A DNA stretch of 64,000 nt, taken from the NCBI RefSeq assembly GCF_030408815.1, contig NZ_CP047355.1:434001-498000 (forward strand), given 5' to 3'. Below the pieces are notes generated by a model. The model saw only the letters and a program-made list of their open reading frames with translations. It made no database searches and was not told the origin of the DNA. The DNA comes from Corynebacterium freiburgense. Its GTDB lineage: Bacteria; Actinomycetota; Actinomycetes; Mycobacteriales; Mycobacteriaceae. Positions 38,049 to 47,941 of the stretch are shown here, piece by piece; the stretch's first letter is position 1; every line of letters starts with the position of its first letter. The position numbers were made by a program, and so were the translations under genes.

Positions 38049-38573
38049 ATGTGCAAAAAGGCGCTGATTATCGGTTTACTTCTTGTTTCTTTTGGGGCTA
38101 CAGCCTGCAGTAGCGTACAAGAGACTTCGGGATCCCAATCCACTGTGGAAGAAAGTTCGGTAGCCGCGTCTAATCCTGACCGTAGCTTTATTGGCACTGG
38201 GGAAGAAGTAGATGCTCCTGAAGGTTTTGATCCTTTAGGGACTGGGAAAGTATATGAGGGGAGCTACTCAGTGACCGCGGCTCAAGGCAGTGATTTGCGT
38301 CCACAGTATGCATCTATAAAAGGGACTGCGTACTTTGATTTGGGTGATTTACAGCCGCTCGAGGATGATCTTAAGGTGGATGTGTTTGTCCAGCAGGGAG
38401 GGGTTAGTGTGATTGTGCCAAATGGTGTTCCGGTGAAGATTCAGTGCGCAGAGGCGAGTGGAGAGCACGGCTGCAAAGATCAAAGTTTTCATGAAGGGGG
38501 CGAGGGTAAGACATTGACTTTGGTGCTCGATTCTAAGGATGGGCCTGTGGAGGTGGCGGAGCTGCAGCATTAG
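38049..38573 (+). CDS. Lipoprotein, [10 protein letters not shown] family (1)
   Basis: 174 residues from ATG 38049 (MCKKALIIGLLLVSFGATAC); the lipobox is GATAC. A Ser-rich linker precedes a ~110-residue beta domain beginning [20 protein letters not shown] and containing YFDLGDLQPL and VSVIVPNGVPVKIQC. The last pattern recalls the C-terminal beta domain of LiaF/DUF2154 envelope-stress proteins, but this is a weak resemblance. The same domain is present in the next gene (38841). Probably exported and membrane-anchored; function unknown. Confidence 0.75.
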   Translation: MCKKALIIGLLLVSFGATACSSVQETSGSQSTVEESSVAASNPDRSFIGTGEEVDAPEGFDPLGTGKVYEGSYSVTAAQGSDLRPQYASIKGTAYFDLGDLQPLEDDLKVDVFVQQGGVSVIVPNGVPVKIQCAEASGEHGCKDQSFHEGGEGKTLTLVLDSKDGPVEVAELQH

Positions 38574-38840
38574 GGGCGTCGAAAAGGATTCAAAATGGAT
38601 TTATGGCACACTGCCTAAATCGTTGCAAGTTCGTTATTGGATATTTGTCATTTTTTGCTTAGCGTGAACGAGGGCTGGGGCATTTTGAACTGCGGTTTTA
38701 TGAGTAATTCTGTGAGTCTGCCCCCAAATAGTGGGACTCAACCTAAGGGTATCTGAAGAAACTTGCGGGCATGTAGTGGAATTTCTGTAGCTTGAGGAAG
38801 GCGATACTTCTATAGCGCTTGCGCAGGGAAAGGGATCTGA

Positions 38841-39440
38841 ATGCTAAAGAAGACTTCAACTACAGGCTCGATTATTGCTGCTGCAGCTTTATTGGTAGCG
38901 TGCAGCAATACTGCAAGTGAGGTGGAGTCTGCCTTGTCTTCGGCTTCTAGCGCCCAATCGAGCGTAATGTCAAGTGCTGAATCGCAGGCTAATTCCATGA
39001 TGTCGGAGGCTTCGTCAGTAGCCAATGAAGCTACAGCTGCTGTTGGTGAAGCTGCCAAAGCATTTGAAGGTTTTGGTGCTGAGATTCAATCACCTGAGGG
39101 TTTTGATCCGCTGGGAACCGGAAAAATCTACGGTGGCGCCTATAAAGTCACTGCCCACAGCATCGATCAGTTAGAAGAAAACTATGCATCGACAGGTGGT
39201 GCTGCTGAATTTGATCTCAGTGGCTTACAGCCGCTTGCGGAAGACCGGACGGTAAATATCTTTGTGCATGAAGGCGATGTAAAGGTTGCGCTTCCATCTA
39301 TTGTTCCGGTACGTGTGGTATGCAATGCAGGTAATGGCACTGCGGAGTGTAGCCCCGAAACTTATAATCCTGGTGCCACTGGTGGGACATTAACGCTGAA
39401 TATCGAGACGCATCAGGGTGCAATCGGAGTTAATCAGTAG
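38841..39440 (+). CDS. Lipoprotein, [10 protein letters not shown] family (2)
   Basis: 199 residues; AGGGAAAGGG precedes ATG 38841. Signal with lipobox LLVAC, then a ~55-residue Ser/Ala-rich linker ([19 protein letters not shown]), then the domain shared with the previous gene: [47 protein letters not shown]. It is a tandem paralogue with a longer linker. guaA starts 26 bp after its stop but has its own likely promoter. Confidence 0.78.
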   Translation: MLKKTSTTGSIIAAAALLVACSNTASEVESALSSASSAQSSVMSSAESQANSMMSEASSVANEATAAVGEAAKAFEGFGAEIQSPEGFDPLGTGKIYGGAYKVTAHSIDQLEENYASTGGAAEFDLSGLQPLAEDRTVNIFVHEGDVKVALPSIVPVRVVCNAGNGTAECSPETYNPGATGGTLTLNIETHQGAIGVNQ

Positions 39441-39452
39441 TATGCAATGCAG

Positions 39453-39467
39453 TAGAATACATTAGCG
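39453..39467 (+). promoter_or_regulatory. Likely -10 box giving a leaderless guaA transcript
   Basis: TAGAAT at 39453-39458 is 8 nt before the GTG start of guaA, with TTAATC 17 nt upstream of it as a weak -35. No Shine-Dalgarno is present between them, consistent with a leaderless mRNA. Confidence 0.45.
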
Positions 39468-41035
39468 TGACTCAGCAGATCCATCGCCCTGTGCTTGTTG
39501 TAGATTTCGGGGCTCAATACGCCCAGCTTATTGCCCGTCGTGTGCGTGAGGCGCGCATGTATTCTGAGGTGATCCCTCACACTGCGACTGTTTCGGAAAT
39601 ACAAGCGAAGAATCCGGTTGCGCTTGTACTTTCGGGCGGTCCTTCTTCTGTATATGCGGAAGGGGCGCCAGCTCTAGATCCAGAAATTCTAAATCTAGGG
39701 TTGCCGGTATTTGGTATCTGTTATGGGTTCCAGGCGATGACTCATGCTTTAGGGGGAACTGTCTCGCATACTGGTAACCGAGAGTATGGTCGAACAGATC
39801 TTTATGTATCTGGGGGTGTGCTGCATAAGGGGTTTGAGCAGACTCACAAGGTTTGGATGAGTCATGGTGATGCGGTGTCTGTAGCGCCAGACGGGTTTGT
39901 TGTAACCGCGCAATCGGAGGGTGCTCCTGTTGCTGCATTCGAATGTCAAGAGCGACGAATGGCTGGTGTGCAATATCATCCCGAAGTATTGCATTCACCT
40001 CATGGCCAGGAAGTTTTGGTTCGGTTCCTTACAGAAGTTGCAGGTTTAAAACAGGATTGGACACCCGCAAATATTGCCGAAGAGCTTATTGAGGCAGTGC
40101 GCGAAAAGGTAGGGGAGCATGGCCGGGCTATTTGTGGTTTGTCTGGTGGTGTTGATTCTGCTGTTGCGGCGGCATTGGTGCAGCGCGCAATTGGTGACCG
40201 GCTCACATGCGTGTTTGTGGATCATGGTTTGTTGCGAGCTGGTGAGCGGGAGCAAGTGCAGCAGGATTTTGTGGCTGCCACAGGGGCGAAACTTGTTACA
40301 GTTGATGAGCGTGAGGCTTTTTTGGCAAAGCTTGCGGGCGTGACAGATCCGGAGGCAAAGCGAAAGGCTATTGGGGCGGAATTCATTCGCTCGTTTGAGC
40401 GTGCGGTTGCCGGAGTGCTTGCCGACGCCCCGGAAGGCTCCAGTGTGGACTTCCTCGTTCAGGGTACTTTGTACCCTGATGTTGTTGAATCTGGTGGTGG
40501 CTCAGGAACCGCAAATATTAAAAGCCACCACAATGTTGGTGGTTTGCCAGATGACGTAGAGTTCCAACTTGTGGAGCCATTGCGCCTGCTCTTTAAAGAT
40601 GAGGTGCGCGCCGTCGGCAAGGAACTTGGGTTGCCAGAAGAAATAGTAAACCGGCAGCCATTCCCTGGGCCGGGGCTAGGTATTCGTATTATTGGTGAAG
40701 TTACCGAGCAGCGTCTGGAGACCTTGCGTGCTGCGGACCTGATTGCCCGGACCGAACTCACGAATGCTGGGCTCGATGCCGAAATTTGGCAATGCCCGGT
40801 GGTTCTTCTTGCAGATATTCGCTCTGTAGGGGTTCAGGGCGATGGCCGTACATATGGACACCCGATTGTATTGCGGCCGGTGTCCTCCGAGGATGCAATG
40901 ACTGCAGACTGGACGCGGCTGCCTTATGATGTACTGGAAAAAATCTCTACCCGCATTACAAATGAAGTTCCAGATGTGAACCGAGTGGTACTCGATTGCA
41001 CATCCAAACCTCCAGGAACTATTGAGTGGGAATAA
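39467..41035 (+). CDS. guaA: GMP synthase (glutamine-hydrolysing)
   Basis: 522 residues from GTG 39467. Amidates XMP to GMP using ATP and glutamine. The class I amidotransferase domain has the nucleophile in [10 protein letters not shown] (about residue 87) and the His in GVQYHPEV. The ATP pyrophosphatase domain has the P-loop [16 protein letters not shown] near 225. The C-terminal dimerisation domain ends [13 protein letters not shown]. With guaB upstream this gives the complete IMP-to-GMP branch within 8 kb. Confidence 0.97.
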   Translation: MTQQIHRPVLVVDFGAQYAQLIARRVREARMYSEVIPHTATVSEIQAKNPVALVLSGGPSSVYAEGAPALDPEILNLGLPVFGICYGFQAMTHALGGTVSHTGNREYGRTDLYVSGGVLHKGFEQTHKVWMSHGDAVSVAPDGFVVTAQSEGAPVAAFECQERRMAGVQYHPEVLHSPHGQEVLVRFLTEVAGLKQDWTPANIAEELIEAVREKVGEHGRAICGLSGGVDSAVAAALVQRAIGDRLTCVFVDHGLLRAGEREQVQQDFVAATGAKLVTVDEREAFLAKLAGVTDPEAKRKAIGAEFIRSFERAVAGVLADAPEGSSVDFLVQGTLYPDVVESGGGSGTANIKSHHNVGGLPDDVEFQLVEPLRLLFKDEVRAVGKELGLPEEIVNRQPFPGPGLGIRIIGEVTEQRLETLRAADLIARTELTNAGLDAEIWQCPVVLLADIRSVGVQGDGRTYGHPIVLRPVSSEDAMTADWTRLPYDVLEKISTRITNEVPDVNRVVLDCTSKPPGTIEWE

Positions 41036-41062
41036 GCTGAACGTACCTCAGTAATGGTGCTG

Positions 41063-42418
41063 TTATAGCACCATTGCGGCGGTCCAACCTGCGATCAGTA
41101 GGGGAATATTAAAGTGGAGGAAGGTTGGGATAACGGACCCCGTAATATGGTCGTGTTGGCCGTCGGCATTCAGGCCTGCGGTGGGGCCGAGGGTGGAATC
41201 GGATGCTGGGGATCCAGCATCTCCAAGGGCGCCAGCGGTACCAATAATAGCGACGGTCGCGAGCGGTGAAAACCCCAGTGAAGTGCATAGCGGCACGTAA
41301 ATTGCGGCAATAATTGGAAGGGTGGAAAACGAGGATCCGATTCCCATCGTGACAATTAACCCCACAATAAGCATTGCCATTGCTGCTGCGGCTTTACTAC
41401 CTGCGAACAGTGATGCGGAGGCATCTACAAGCGGAGTGATTTCTCCGGTGGCATTCATAACGGAAGCAAAACCCTGTGCGGAGATCATAATAAAGCCGAT
41501 GAGTGCCATCATTTTCATGCCGGAGGTGAATACATCGTCAGCCTCGCGCCAATTTACAGCACCCGTAACCATAAAGATACTGAGACCTACAAGCGCGCCA
41601 ACCAGAAGAGAATTCGCTTGAAGATCCATAGATTGCATAACAACCTGGATGGTAAATGTAGCAACAATGGCAAATAATGCTACGAGGATTTTGTATTTTG
41701 AAATTTCATTCGGTGCAGTAGCACTTCCAGCCGTAATTGGAATGTCTTCATAGGTGCGGGGGCGTCGATACGTAACAAAAACGGCGAGCAGCACACCGAT
41801 AATCATGCCGAATGCGGGGATTCCCATTGCAGTCATAACATTGATATTTGAAACATCCATGCCAGCATCAGCAATATTGCCCAGCAAAATATCGTTAAGG
41901 AAGATGCTACCGAAGCCGAGCGGCAAGAACATATATGTGGTCACAAGACCAAAGGTCATAACGCATGCGACCGCTCGACGATCCAATTGAAGCTTATTAA
42001 ATACGGTAAGCAGCGGTGGAATTAACAAAGGAATAAATGCAATATGGACGGGGATCAAGTTTTGGCTCATAATGGCCATTGCCATAATGCCTAAGACGAG
42101 CCCCCATTTCGTGGCGGCGTGTGCTTTGGCATTGAGGCTTTCATTTGTGGAACCAATTTTGGCAATAAGCCAATCAGCAAGCAGGTTTGGTAGCCCGGAA
42201 GCCGCCACGGCCATGGCAAAAGCACCTAAAAGTGCATAACTCAATGCGATCATTGCGCCGCCAGACAAGCCTTCCTGGAACGCCACCATTGTGCCATCGA
42301 GTCCTAGGCCACCGACCAGGCCACCAACGAGTGCGCCAATAAAAAGCGCCAACACAACATGCACACGCGCAAGCGCAAGTGCAAGCATGACAATTACGGC
42401 GAGCAATACAGCATTCAT
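41063..42418 (-). CDS. Na+/H+ antiporter family membrane protein (YuiF/NhaC-like)
   Basis: 451 residues from ATG 42418 (MNAVLLAVIVMLALALARV); a start at 42448 would add a basic leader. There are about 11-12 membrane helices. The N-terminal helix pair with LARVHVVLALFIGALVGGL, the SYALLGAFA helix, SQNLIPVHIAFIPLLIPPLL and the C-terminal DAGSPASDSTLGPTAGLNADG loop are typical of the YuiF branch. It probably exchanges a cation or an amino acid; the substrate is not settled for the family. It is a single gene, divergent from the two-component system. Confidence 0.82.
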   Translation of the reverse strand: MNAVLLAVIVMLALALARVHVVLALFIGALVGGLVGGLGLDGTMVAFQEGLSGGAMIALSYALLGAFAMAVAASGLPNLLADWLIAKIGSTNESLNAKAHAATKWGLVLGIMAMAIMSQNLIPVHIAFIPLLIPPLLTVFNKLQLDRRAVACVMTFGLVTTYMFLPLGFGSIFLNDILLGNIADAGMDVSNINVMTAMGIPAFGMIIGVLLAVFVTYRRPRTYEDIPITAGSATAPNEISKYKILVALFAIVATFTIQVVMQSMDLQANSLLVGALVGLSIFMVTGAVNWREADDVFTSGMKMMALIGFIMISAQGFASVMNATGEITPLVDASASLFAGSKAAAAMAMLIVGLIVTMGIGSSFSTLPIIAAIYVPLCTSLGFSPLATVAIIGTAGALGDAGSPASDSTLGPTAGLNADGQHDHITGSVIPTFLHFNIPLLIAGWTAAMVL

Positions 42419-42594
42419 GCATATTAACTTATGTGTAAACCGCCTCACCTCATAATTTCAAGGGGGTGAGGGGGTATATTATTCGGTTGAGTGTGAATTT
42501 TTCCTTTGGGGGCTATGTATTTTGGCTGTAGTCCGGGTAGTGCAAAACGTATTACTGGCAAAGATACCTTGAGAAATTAAGTGCCATTATCCTT

Positions 42595-42619
42595 CAGGGT
42601 TTTCCCTGAGAAAACCCTG
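42595..42619. promoter_or_regulatory. Perfect 10-bp inverted repeat upstream of the PspC sensor kinase
   Basis: CAGGGTTTTC, 5 nt, GAAAACCCTG, located 54 nt before the kinase start and inside its probable leader. No T run follows. It could be an operator for the cognate response regulator or an RNA hairpin. Confidence 0.5.
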
Positions 42620-42672
42620 GAAGTCTTGCTTTGGGGTTGTTGGGTTTTTCTTTGCGTGGAACGATCGGAATT

Positions 42673-43893
42673 ATGCAATCTCCATATCCTACGTTTACGC
42701 GCTATCGTCAGGGGCGAGTCGTCGCTGGTGTGGCGAATGGTCTTGCTGGCCACCTCAACGTAGATATACTCGCGGTGCGTTTGGTTTTGATTTTCACAAT
42801 GCTTTTTGGCGGAATCGGCGCATTGTTTTATGCGCTTGTATGGATTTCCACAAAACTTGAAGATGCACCAACAAGCTTCCAAGGAGGCCAACGGAGATTT
42901 GGATCTGTTGTACTTCTATTTGTAGGCGCCTTAGGGGCAATTGGGTCATTTTCACTGTTCACAGGGCTTCAAGGCAGCATTCTTTTAGCATTTATTGCGT
43001 TGGGCTTAGGGGCTGTGCTGGCCTGGCAAGCAATGGACCAAGGTGTAGAAGCTTTCGGTTCTTCACGCGGTGTGCTGACTATTTTGGCCGGAGTGTTGCT
43101 CTTGGGCTCAGGTGTGGTGCTAGCGCTTTTAAACTGGGATAGTTCTGCTGTATTTATGGCATCAATCGTGTCCGTAGTACTTACGCTAGCAGGGGTACTG
43201 GTCCTCGGAATACCAATTTGGCTACGGCTATGGGATGCGCTTTTGGAATCCCGGGCAGAAGCCCGAGCCGAAGCCGAACGTGCCGAGATTGCCTCACGCT
43301 TGCATGATTCTGTACTGCAAACATTGGCGCTGATCCAAAAACAAGCTGATGATCCGCAGAAGGTTATTCGGTTAGCGCGTTCCCAAGAGCGTCAATTGCG
43401 GCAGTGGCTTTTTGGCTCAGAAAACACTGAACCCAAAACAACATTTACTGCATTGGGAAGGGCCTGTGCTGAAGTTGAAGATTTATTTGGATTACGTATT
43501 GTCCCGGTGACTGTAGGGACAGATGTGCCATTAACAGATGAGACTCGATCGGCAGTATTGGCGGCACGGGAATCTATGGTCAATGCAGCAAAGCATGCGA
43601 ATGTGAACTCCGTAGATGTGTATGCAGAATGTTTTGATGAGGTAGATATTTATATTCGAGATCGGGGCCCAGGGTTTGTAATGGAAGAGATTCCTCAGGA
43701 TCGACATGGGGTAAGGGATTCGATTATTGGTAGAGTGCAGCGAGTAGGGGGTGAAGTGGTTATTCACTCAAATAATGAGGGCACTGAAGTGCATATTCAT
43801 GTGCCTAAAGGGGAAGAAAAAACTGAATCAACGGTACTGAATTTTCCCGCAGGATCATTCACACACGGTCGCAATGAAGGCTTAGTATCGTAA
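42673..43893 (+). CDS. PspC-domain sensor histidine kinase
   Basis: 406 residues from ATG 42673 (MQSPYPTFTRYRQGRVVAGV). The N-terminal PspC domain (VANGLAGHLNVDILAVRLV) with its helix is followed by four more membrane helices, a short coiled region, a HisKA_3 dimerisation segment with the phospho-acceptor His211 (RLHDSVLQTLALIQK) and a HATPase domain (RESMVNAAKHANVNSVDVY, DRGPGF). This is the envelope-stress kinase type that pairs with LuxR/NarL regulators. The partner starts 9 nt after the stop. Confidence 0.92.
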   Translation: MQSPYPTFTRYRQGRVVAGVANGLAGHLNVDILAVRLVLIFTMLFGGIGALFYALVWISTKLEDAPTSFQGGQRRFGSVVLLFVGALGAIGSFSLFTGLQGSILLAFIALGLGAVLAWQAMDQGVEAFGSSRGVLTILAGVLLLGSGVVLALLNWDSSAVFMASIVSVVLTLAGVLVLGIPIWLRLWDALLESRAEARAEAERAEIASRLHDSVLQTLALIQKQADDPQKVIRLARSQERQLRQWLFGSENTEPKTTFTALGRACAEVEDLFGLRIVPVTVGTDVPLTDETRSAVLAARESMVNAAKHANVNSVDVYAECFDEVDIYIRDRGPGFVMEEIPQDRHGVRDSIIGRVQRVGGEVVIHSNNEGTEVHIHVPKGEEKTESTVLNFPAGSFTHGRNEGLVS

Positions 43894-43902
43894 TATTGCT
43901 GT

Positions 43903-44592
43903 ATGTGCACAGTTTTTCTGGTTGATGATCACTCAGTTTTCCGCTCTGGCGTGCGTGCCGAAATTTCGGGAGAGTTAGATATTGTTGGAGAAGCAGGCAC
44001 GGTAGAGCAAGCTATAACTGGCATTGCGAATACAAAACCAGATGTAGTGCTCCTTGATGTTCATATGCCTGAAGGCGGTGGTCAAGCCGTGATTCGGGGT
44101 GTAGATACGCAAGCTAAATTTTTAGCGCTTAGTGTTTCTGATGCCGCTGAAGATGTGATTTCTGTAATACGTGCTGGAGCACGTGGTTATGTAACAAAAA
44201 CAATTTCTGGACCGCAACTGATTGACGCTGTACATAGAGTCCATGCTGGTGACGCAGTATTTTCGCCTCGGCTTGCGGGCTTTGTGCTTGATGCATTCTG
44301 TGCGCCCGACCGAGATGCTGGTACAGGGGTGGTTGATGCTCCTGAAACAGATCAAGCAACCGAAAGCGGGCAGAAGAGTAATAATGCCGATCCCGTAATC
44401 GACGCCCTGACCCGACGGGAATTAGAAGTGCTGCGGCTTCTAGCCCGTGGCTACACATATAAAGAAATAGGCAAGCAATTATTTATCTCTGTGAAAACTG
44501 TGGAGACGCACGCTTCGAATGTACTGCGAAAGACGCAGCAATCAAACCGGCATGCGTTAACACGTTGGGCGCAATCACATTCGTTGGATTAA
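43903..44592 (+). CDS. NarL/LuxR-type response regulator
   Basis: 229 residues. Receiver domain with phospho-acceptor Asp52 (DVVLLDVHMP), acidic pair DD at 8-9 and Lys near 106 (YVTKTISG). An Asp/Glu-rich linker leads to the LuxR helix-turn-helix (LTRRELEVLRLLARGYTYKE, then SVKTVETHASNVLRK). It forms a two-component pair with the preceding kinase. The repeat element C begins about 430 bp downstream. Confidence 0.94.
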   Translation: MCTVFLVDDHSVFRSGVRAEISGELDIVGEAGTVEQAITGIANTKPDVVLLDVHMPEGGGQAVIRGVDTQAKFLALSVSDAAEDVISVIRAGARGYVTKTISGPQLIDAVHRVHAGDAVFSPRLAGFVLDAFCAPDRDAGTGVVDAPETDQATESGQKSNNADPVIDALTRRELEVLRLLARGYTYKEIGKQLFISVKTVETHASNVLRKTQQSNRHALTRWAQSHSLD

Positions 44593-44623
44593 TGGAAACG
44601 TGATGTAAATATAGTTGGGTGTG

Positions 44624-44854
44624 TTAATTTGGTTGTTGTGGAATTGCTGAGGAAAGAAAACCGCACCCTAACGCTAGTGTAAAAGCACCAATAATGGTCC
44701 AAACCAGCGATGAACTGGCCACTTTTTGACAGGTGTCAATGCATAGTAATGGTTGTGTTTCTATTAGGTGCATGCCCTGGAGGAACCATAGTAAACCTAT
44801 GGAGGCAAGGATCGCGCCAAAGAATACATGAAGTATTCGTCTGAGAAACCTCAT
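44624..44854 (-). CDS. Small two-helix membrane protein
   Basis: 76 residues from ATG 44854, with AAGGAG 7 nt upstream on the minus strand. The frame is open much further upstream, but that part is repeat text. It starts MRFLRRILHVFFGAILASIG, then two membrane helices separated by a loop with two cysteines (LLCIDTCQKV) that could be disulphide-linked outside the membrane. It ends ASSSLVWTIIGAFTLALGCGF and a short tail. Function unknown; its stop is 32 bp from the response regulator stop (convergent). Confidence 0.7.
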   Translation of the reverse strand: MRFLRRILHVFFGAILASIGLLWFLQGMHLIETQPLLCIDTCQKVASSSLVWTIIGAFTLALGCGFLSSAIPQQPN

Positions 44855-45021
44855 AAGGTAAACTCCTTTTCCTGCTAAAATTTGCAGGCGGTGATCACTT
44901 ACAGGTGCGATAATATACCGCTGAACAGCGGAGTTGCTATAGGCATTTGTAATTTTGTTTGAAGTGTTACCAAACCTAGTCGGAGTGGTAATCGGTGGAA
45001 TATTAGGCCTTTTGGAGTAGC

Positions 45022-45650
45022 TGTGAACTTGCTCGGGAAAGTCTGGAATGTGTCTGGGAAGGCCTAGCCAGGCCTGGGAAAGGCAGATTTGTGTTGTGGG
45101 CTTTCGGTTTGGGGGTGTGAGCTGGGGAAATGCGGTGGTGGGTTGTGGGTGATGTGAAATCTGCCTGATTTCGGGGTGGTGGGGTGTCAGATCTGCCTGA
45201 TTTCGGGGCGGGTTGGCTGGTTTTCCAGTGGTTTGGCTGGCTTTCCGAGCCTTCGGGCCGCTTTCCTGGGTGTTTGATAGACGCACCCTATCAAACTAGT
45301 GACGTTTTCATGTCGAGTGTCGCAGATTCCATAAAATCGCCTTTAAAAATGGAATTTGTGACAGCAACCAACATTGCACACAACTGTTGACCTGGGGTTT
45401 GTCGCAGATTCCATCAAAACAGCGAAAAAAATGGAATCTGTGACAGGTTCCCTACCTATCGTGTCGCAGATTCCATAAAATCCGCCGAAAAAATGGAATC
45501 TGTGACAACATGCCCAACCAGCGCCCCGGGAAGGACCAACTAGCGCCCAACCAGCGCCCAAGAAGGGCCGGCCAGCGCCCAACCAGGCCTAATCAAAAGC
45601 AACCCACAAACCCCAACACCAAGGCCAGCGCAAACCCCCAAAACCCCTGT
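45022..45650 (+). repeat. Dispersed intergenic element, family 1, copy C
   Basis: Starts TGTGAACTTGCTCGGGAAAG like copy B. Left arm GGCAGATTTGTGTTGTGGGC is followed by GGGGGTGTGAGCTGGGG, GAAATCTGCC and CAGATCTGCCTG. The junction CACCCTATCAAACTAGTGACG and the three-palindrome array (45318-45507) follow. The shortened right arm has CCAACCAGCGCCC repeats and lacks the AGGTCACCGG block. It lies between a small membrane protein gene and imuA'. Confidence 0.88.
45318..45507. repeat. Triple palindrome array, family 1 (copy C)
   Basis: 46-bp units at 45318-45363, 45400-45445 and 45462-45507 with spacers of 36 and 16 bp, identical in layout to copy B. The first unit's centre is altered (ATCGCCTTTAAAA). 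Confidence 0.93.
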
Positions 45651-45725
45651 GGGGGTAGTTCTGTTAGGCGGATGTCCTACCCTTCATCCTTGCGTACATC
45701 CGTTCGACAAAGGATACTAAGCTAT

Positions 45726-46445
45726 ATGTTGGGAACAAATGTTCGATTAGATGACCTTTCGGGAATATCTCAAGCTGAGCGTATTCATGCCTTGCGTGCC
45801 TGCATGGAGGCCATAAGTGCACCAGCATTAAATGTGGAGCATGTAGACACGGTTTCCAAGCATGGTGATAATGCCGTAAAATTGCATTCTGAACTGGGAG
45901 AAATTATGCCTGGGGGTGGGTTGGCAAGGCGCGCAATTACTATTATGGCAACGTGCCCAATGTTGGTGTTAGAGATTATTGGGGATGTTACTTCTCATGG
46001 TGGGCATGTAGGGGTTATTGGCTGGCCCAACCTTTGTTTCGCTCATGTGAGCGAATATCGGGATGCATTTTCCAGGTTGGTTCTAGTGCCAGATCCGGGT
46101 TTGGAGCCGCTCGCCATTGCTGCAACATTGGCGGAGGGATTAGATCTAGTGTTCTGTTATTTACCTAATGTAGAGGTCACGCCTTCGCGTGCGCGTCCAT
46201 TATTGGCAAAGTTGCGCCATGGGAAAGCCGCTGTTGTTCTTCTGGGGGCAGAATGTATATCACCTGCGGCTAGAGTGCATGCTACGTTGGCGGGTTTTTA
46301 TGGTGTTGGCCAAGGAACGGGTCGTATTCGAACTATAAAAATAAAGGTAGATGTGTATTCCAAAGGGGCACCAATGCGTAGCACCGCAGTGTATATCGGG
46401 GCGCCTCTTGCGGTGGATCCGCAACCAATATTGCGGGCAGTGTAG
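45726..46445 (+). CDS. imuA': ImuA'-like protein, SOS mutasome
   Basis: 239 residues from ATG 45726 (MLGTNVRLDDLSGISQAERI); upstream in-frame sequence belongs to the repeat element. A RecA-like core without an intact Walker A, as in actinobacterial ImuA' (Rv3395c), which links ImuB and DnaE2 in translesion synthesis. GGGLARRAITIMATCPMLVL and GVIGWPNLCF are core strands. A LexA-like box lies over codons 2-7, and TACTAA 5 nt before the ATG suggests a leaderless, LexA-blocked transcript. imuB follows after 14 nt. Confidence 0.82.
   Translation: MLGTNVRLDDLSGISQAERIHALRACMEAISAPALNVEHVDTVSKHGDNAVKLHSELGEIMPGGGLARRAITIMATCPMLVLEIIGDVTSHGGHVGVIGWPNLCFAHVSEYRDAFSRLVLVPDPGLEPLAIAATLAEGLDLVFCYLPNVEVTPSRARPLLAKLRHGKAAVVLLGAECISPAARVHATLAGFYGVGQGTGRIRTIKIKVDVYSKGAPMRSTAVYIGAPLAVDPQPILRAV
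45731..45746 (+). promoter_or_regulatory. LexA (SOS) box at imuA'
   Basis: GGGAACAAATGTTCGA matches the actinobacterial consensus TCGAACA-nn-TGTTCGA at 12 of 14 defined positions. It sits just after the predicted transcript start. Confidence 0.75.
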
Positions 46446-46459
46446 GGGAGTATGGGAAA

Positions 46460-47938
46460 ATGCGTTTTGCAGCATTATGGTTTCCTGATTGGCCGGTGCA
46501 GGCTTTAGGGAAACCTGGGGCTTTGGTGGCAATCGAACGGGCTGGGGAAATTCGCGTGTGTAGTCACGCTGCGCGTGGGTTTGAGGTTCGGCGTGGGATG
46601 AGGGTGCGGCAGGCTCAAGCGCTTTGTCCACAATTGCAAGTGGTTTCGGAGGATATTTCTCGGGATGCGCAGGTATTTGAGCAGGTAGTTCATAGTTTGG
46701 ATGCGGTCGTTGCTGGTGTAGAGGTTATGCGCCCCGGATTGGTAGTGGTCGATATTTTGGGGGCTGCACGATATTACGGCGCTGAGGATTCCCTCATAGA
46801 GTTGCTTATCGACGCCGCGGCAATGTGCGGCGTTGATTGTTTTGTGGGGGCTGCCGATGAGATCACCACTGCTGTTATTGCGTCTCGGGTATCTGCGATT
46901 GTGCCTATTCAGTATTCCCAAGAATTTCTATCTCAACAGCCAGTCAGTGTTCTTCTTGCTGAAGAAGCATTGGGCGTTGATATTGCTACTGTGCAGGTAT
47001 TACAAAATCTTGGTATCCGCACATTGGGGGATATTGCACACCTTGGGGCGCGTGATATAGCTGCTCGATTTGGTGCGCACGGTATGCATATTTTTCAAAT
47101 TGCGGTAGCGGATACACAACGTTGTATAGCTCCGAAGTTGGAGGAAGTAACATTCCATACCACATATATTCCCGATGATCCTATTGTTCGTGTGGATACT
47201 GCTGCTTTTGTTGCCAGGCAATTAGCCAGTGAACTTCATATGAAGTTGCAACATTATGGTGTGGTGTGCCAGCGGCTATGTATTCAAGCTGAGTTTGCTA
47301 ATGGAGATATTGTGGAGCGTACTTGGCGTACTCGGAAAGCTCTTTCGGAATCCGGTATGGCAGATCGGGTGAGATGGCAATTGGATGGTTGGCTGACCAA
47401 CCGTGCGTTAAATGTGGCCGCTGAAGAAGGTGGCATTGTGGCGTTAACGCTTGATCCTGTGGAAGTTTCACTGCCTGAGCATCGTGCTTTGTGGGGAGAT
47501 GATTGCACTGATGAGCATGTGCAACGAGTGATTGAGCGGGTGCAGTCTACTTTGGGATCGGATAAGGTTTTACAACCGTATTACGCGGGTGGATTGGGGT
47601 TGACACAGTGCGTGAAGTTTGTGAGTTATGGCGAGCCTACAGTGGAACAACCTGTGTGGAATGGGGCATTATTGTCTCCCCATCCGGGGTGTTTAGTCAC
47701 TGGGATTGCGTATCTTTTTGATGAGGCTGGGAATGCTATTTATTTGGATAAAGAATCTTTATTGAGTGCGCCCCCGGCTAGTCTTCGATTTGCGGCAATA
47801 AATCTGCATATTACGGCTTGGGCTGGGCCGTGGTTAGCGGGGAGCTGTGCACGCATGCAGGTTGTGGCGGATTCTTATGCGTATGTATTGCGTTGGGAAC
47901 AGGATGGCCAGTGGCATCTTGAGGCTAGTTACACCTAG
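46460..47938 (+). CDS. imuB: ImuB, Y-family polymerase-like mutasome scaffold
   Basis: 492 residues. Y-family fold (RFAALWFPDWPVQAL at the start, ARGFEVRRGMRVRQAQALCP, LGIRTLGDIAHLGARDIAARFG helix-hairpin-helix). The acidic residues of active Pol IV/V are not in place, as in other ImuB proteins that act as a hub binding the beta clamp, DnaE2 and ImuA'. ATG 46460, 14 nt after imuA', so it is under the same LexA control. dnaE2 is 11 kb away instead of adjacent. Confidence 0.92.
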   Translation: MRFAALWFPDWPVQALGKPGALVAIERAGEIRVCSHAARGFEVRRGMRVRQAQALCPQLQVVSEDISRDAQVFEQVVHSLDAVVAGVEVMRPGLVVVDILGAARYYGAEDSLIELLIDAAAMCGVDCFVGAADEITTAVIASRVSAIVPIQYSQEFLSQQPVSVLLAEEALGVDIATVQVLQNLGIRTLGDIAHLGARDIAARFGAHGMHIFQIAVADTQRCIAPKLEEVTFHTTYIPDDPIVRVDTAAFVARQLASELHMKLQHYGVVCQRLCIQAEFANGDIVERTWRTRKALSESGMADRVRWQLDGWLTNRALNVAAEEGGIVALTLDPVEVSLPEHRALWGDDCTDEHVQRVIERVQSTLGSDKVLQPYYAGGLGLTQCVKFVSYGEPTVEQPVWNGALLSPHPGCLVTGIAYLFDEAGNAIYLDKESLLSAPPASLRFAAINLHITAWAGPWLAGSCARMQVVADSYAYVLRWEQDGQWHLEASYT

Positions 47939-47941
47939 TAG

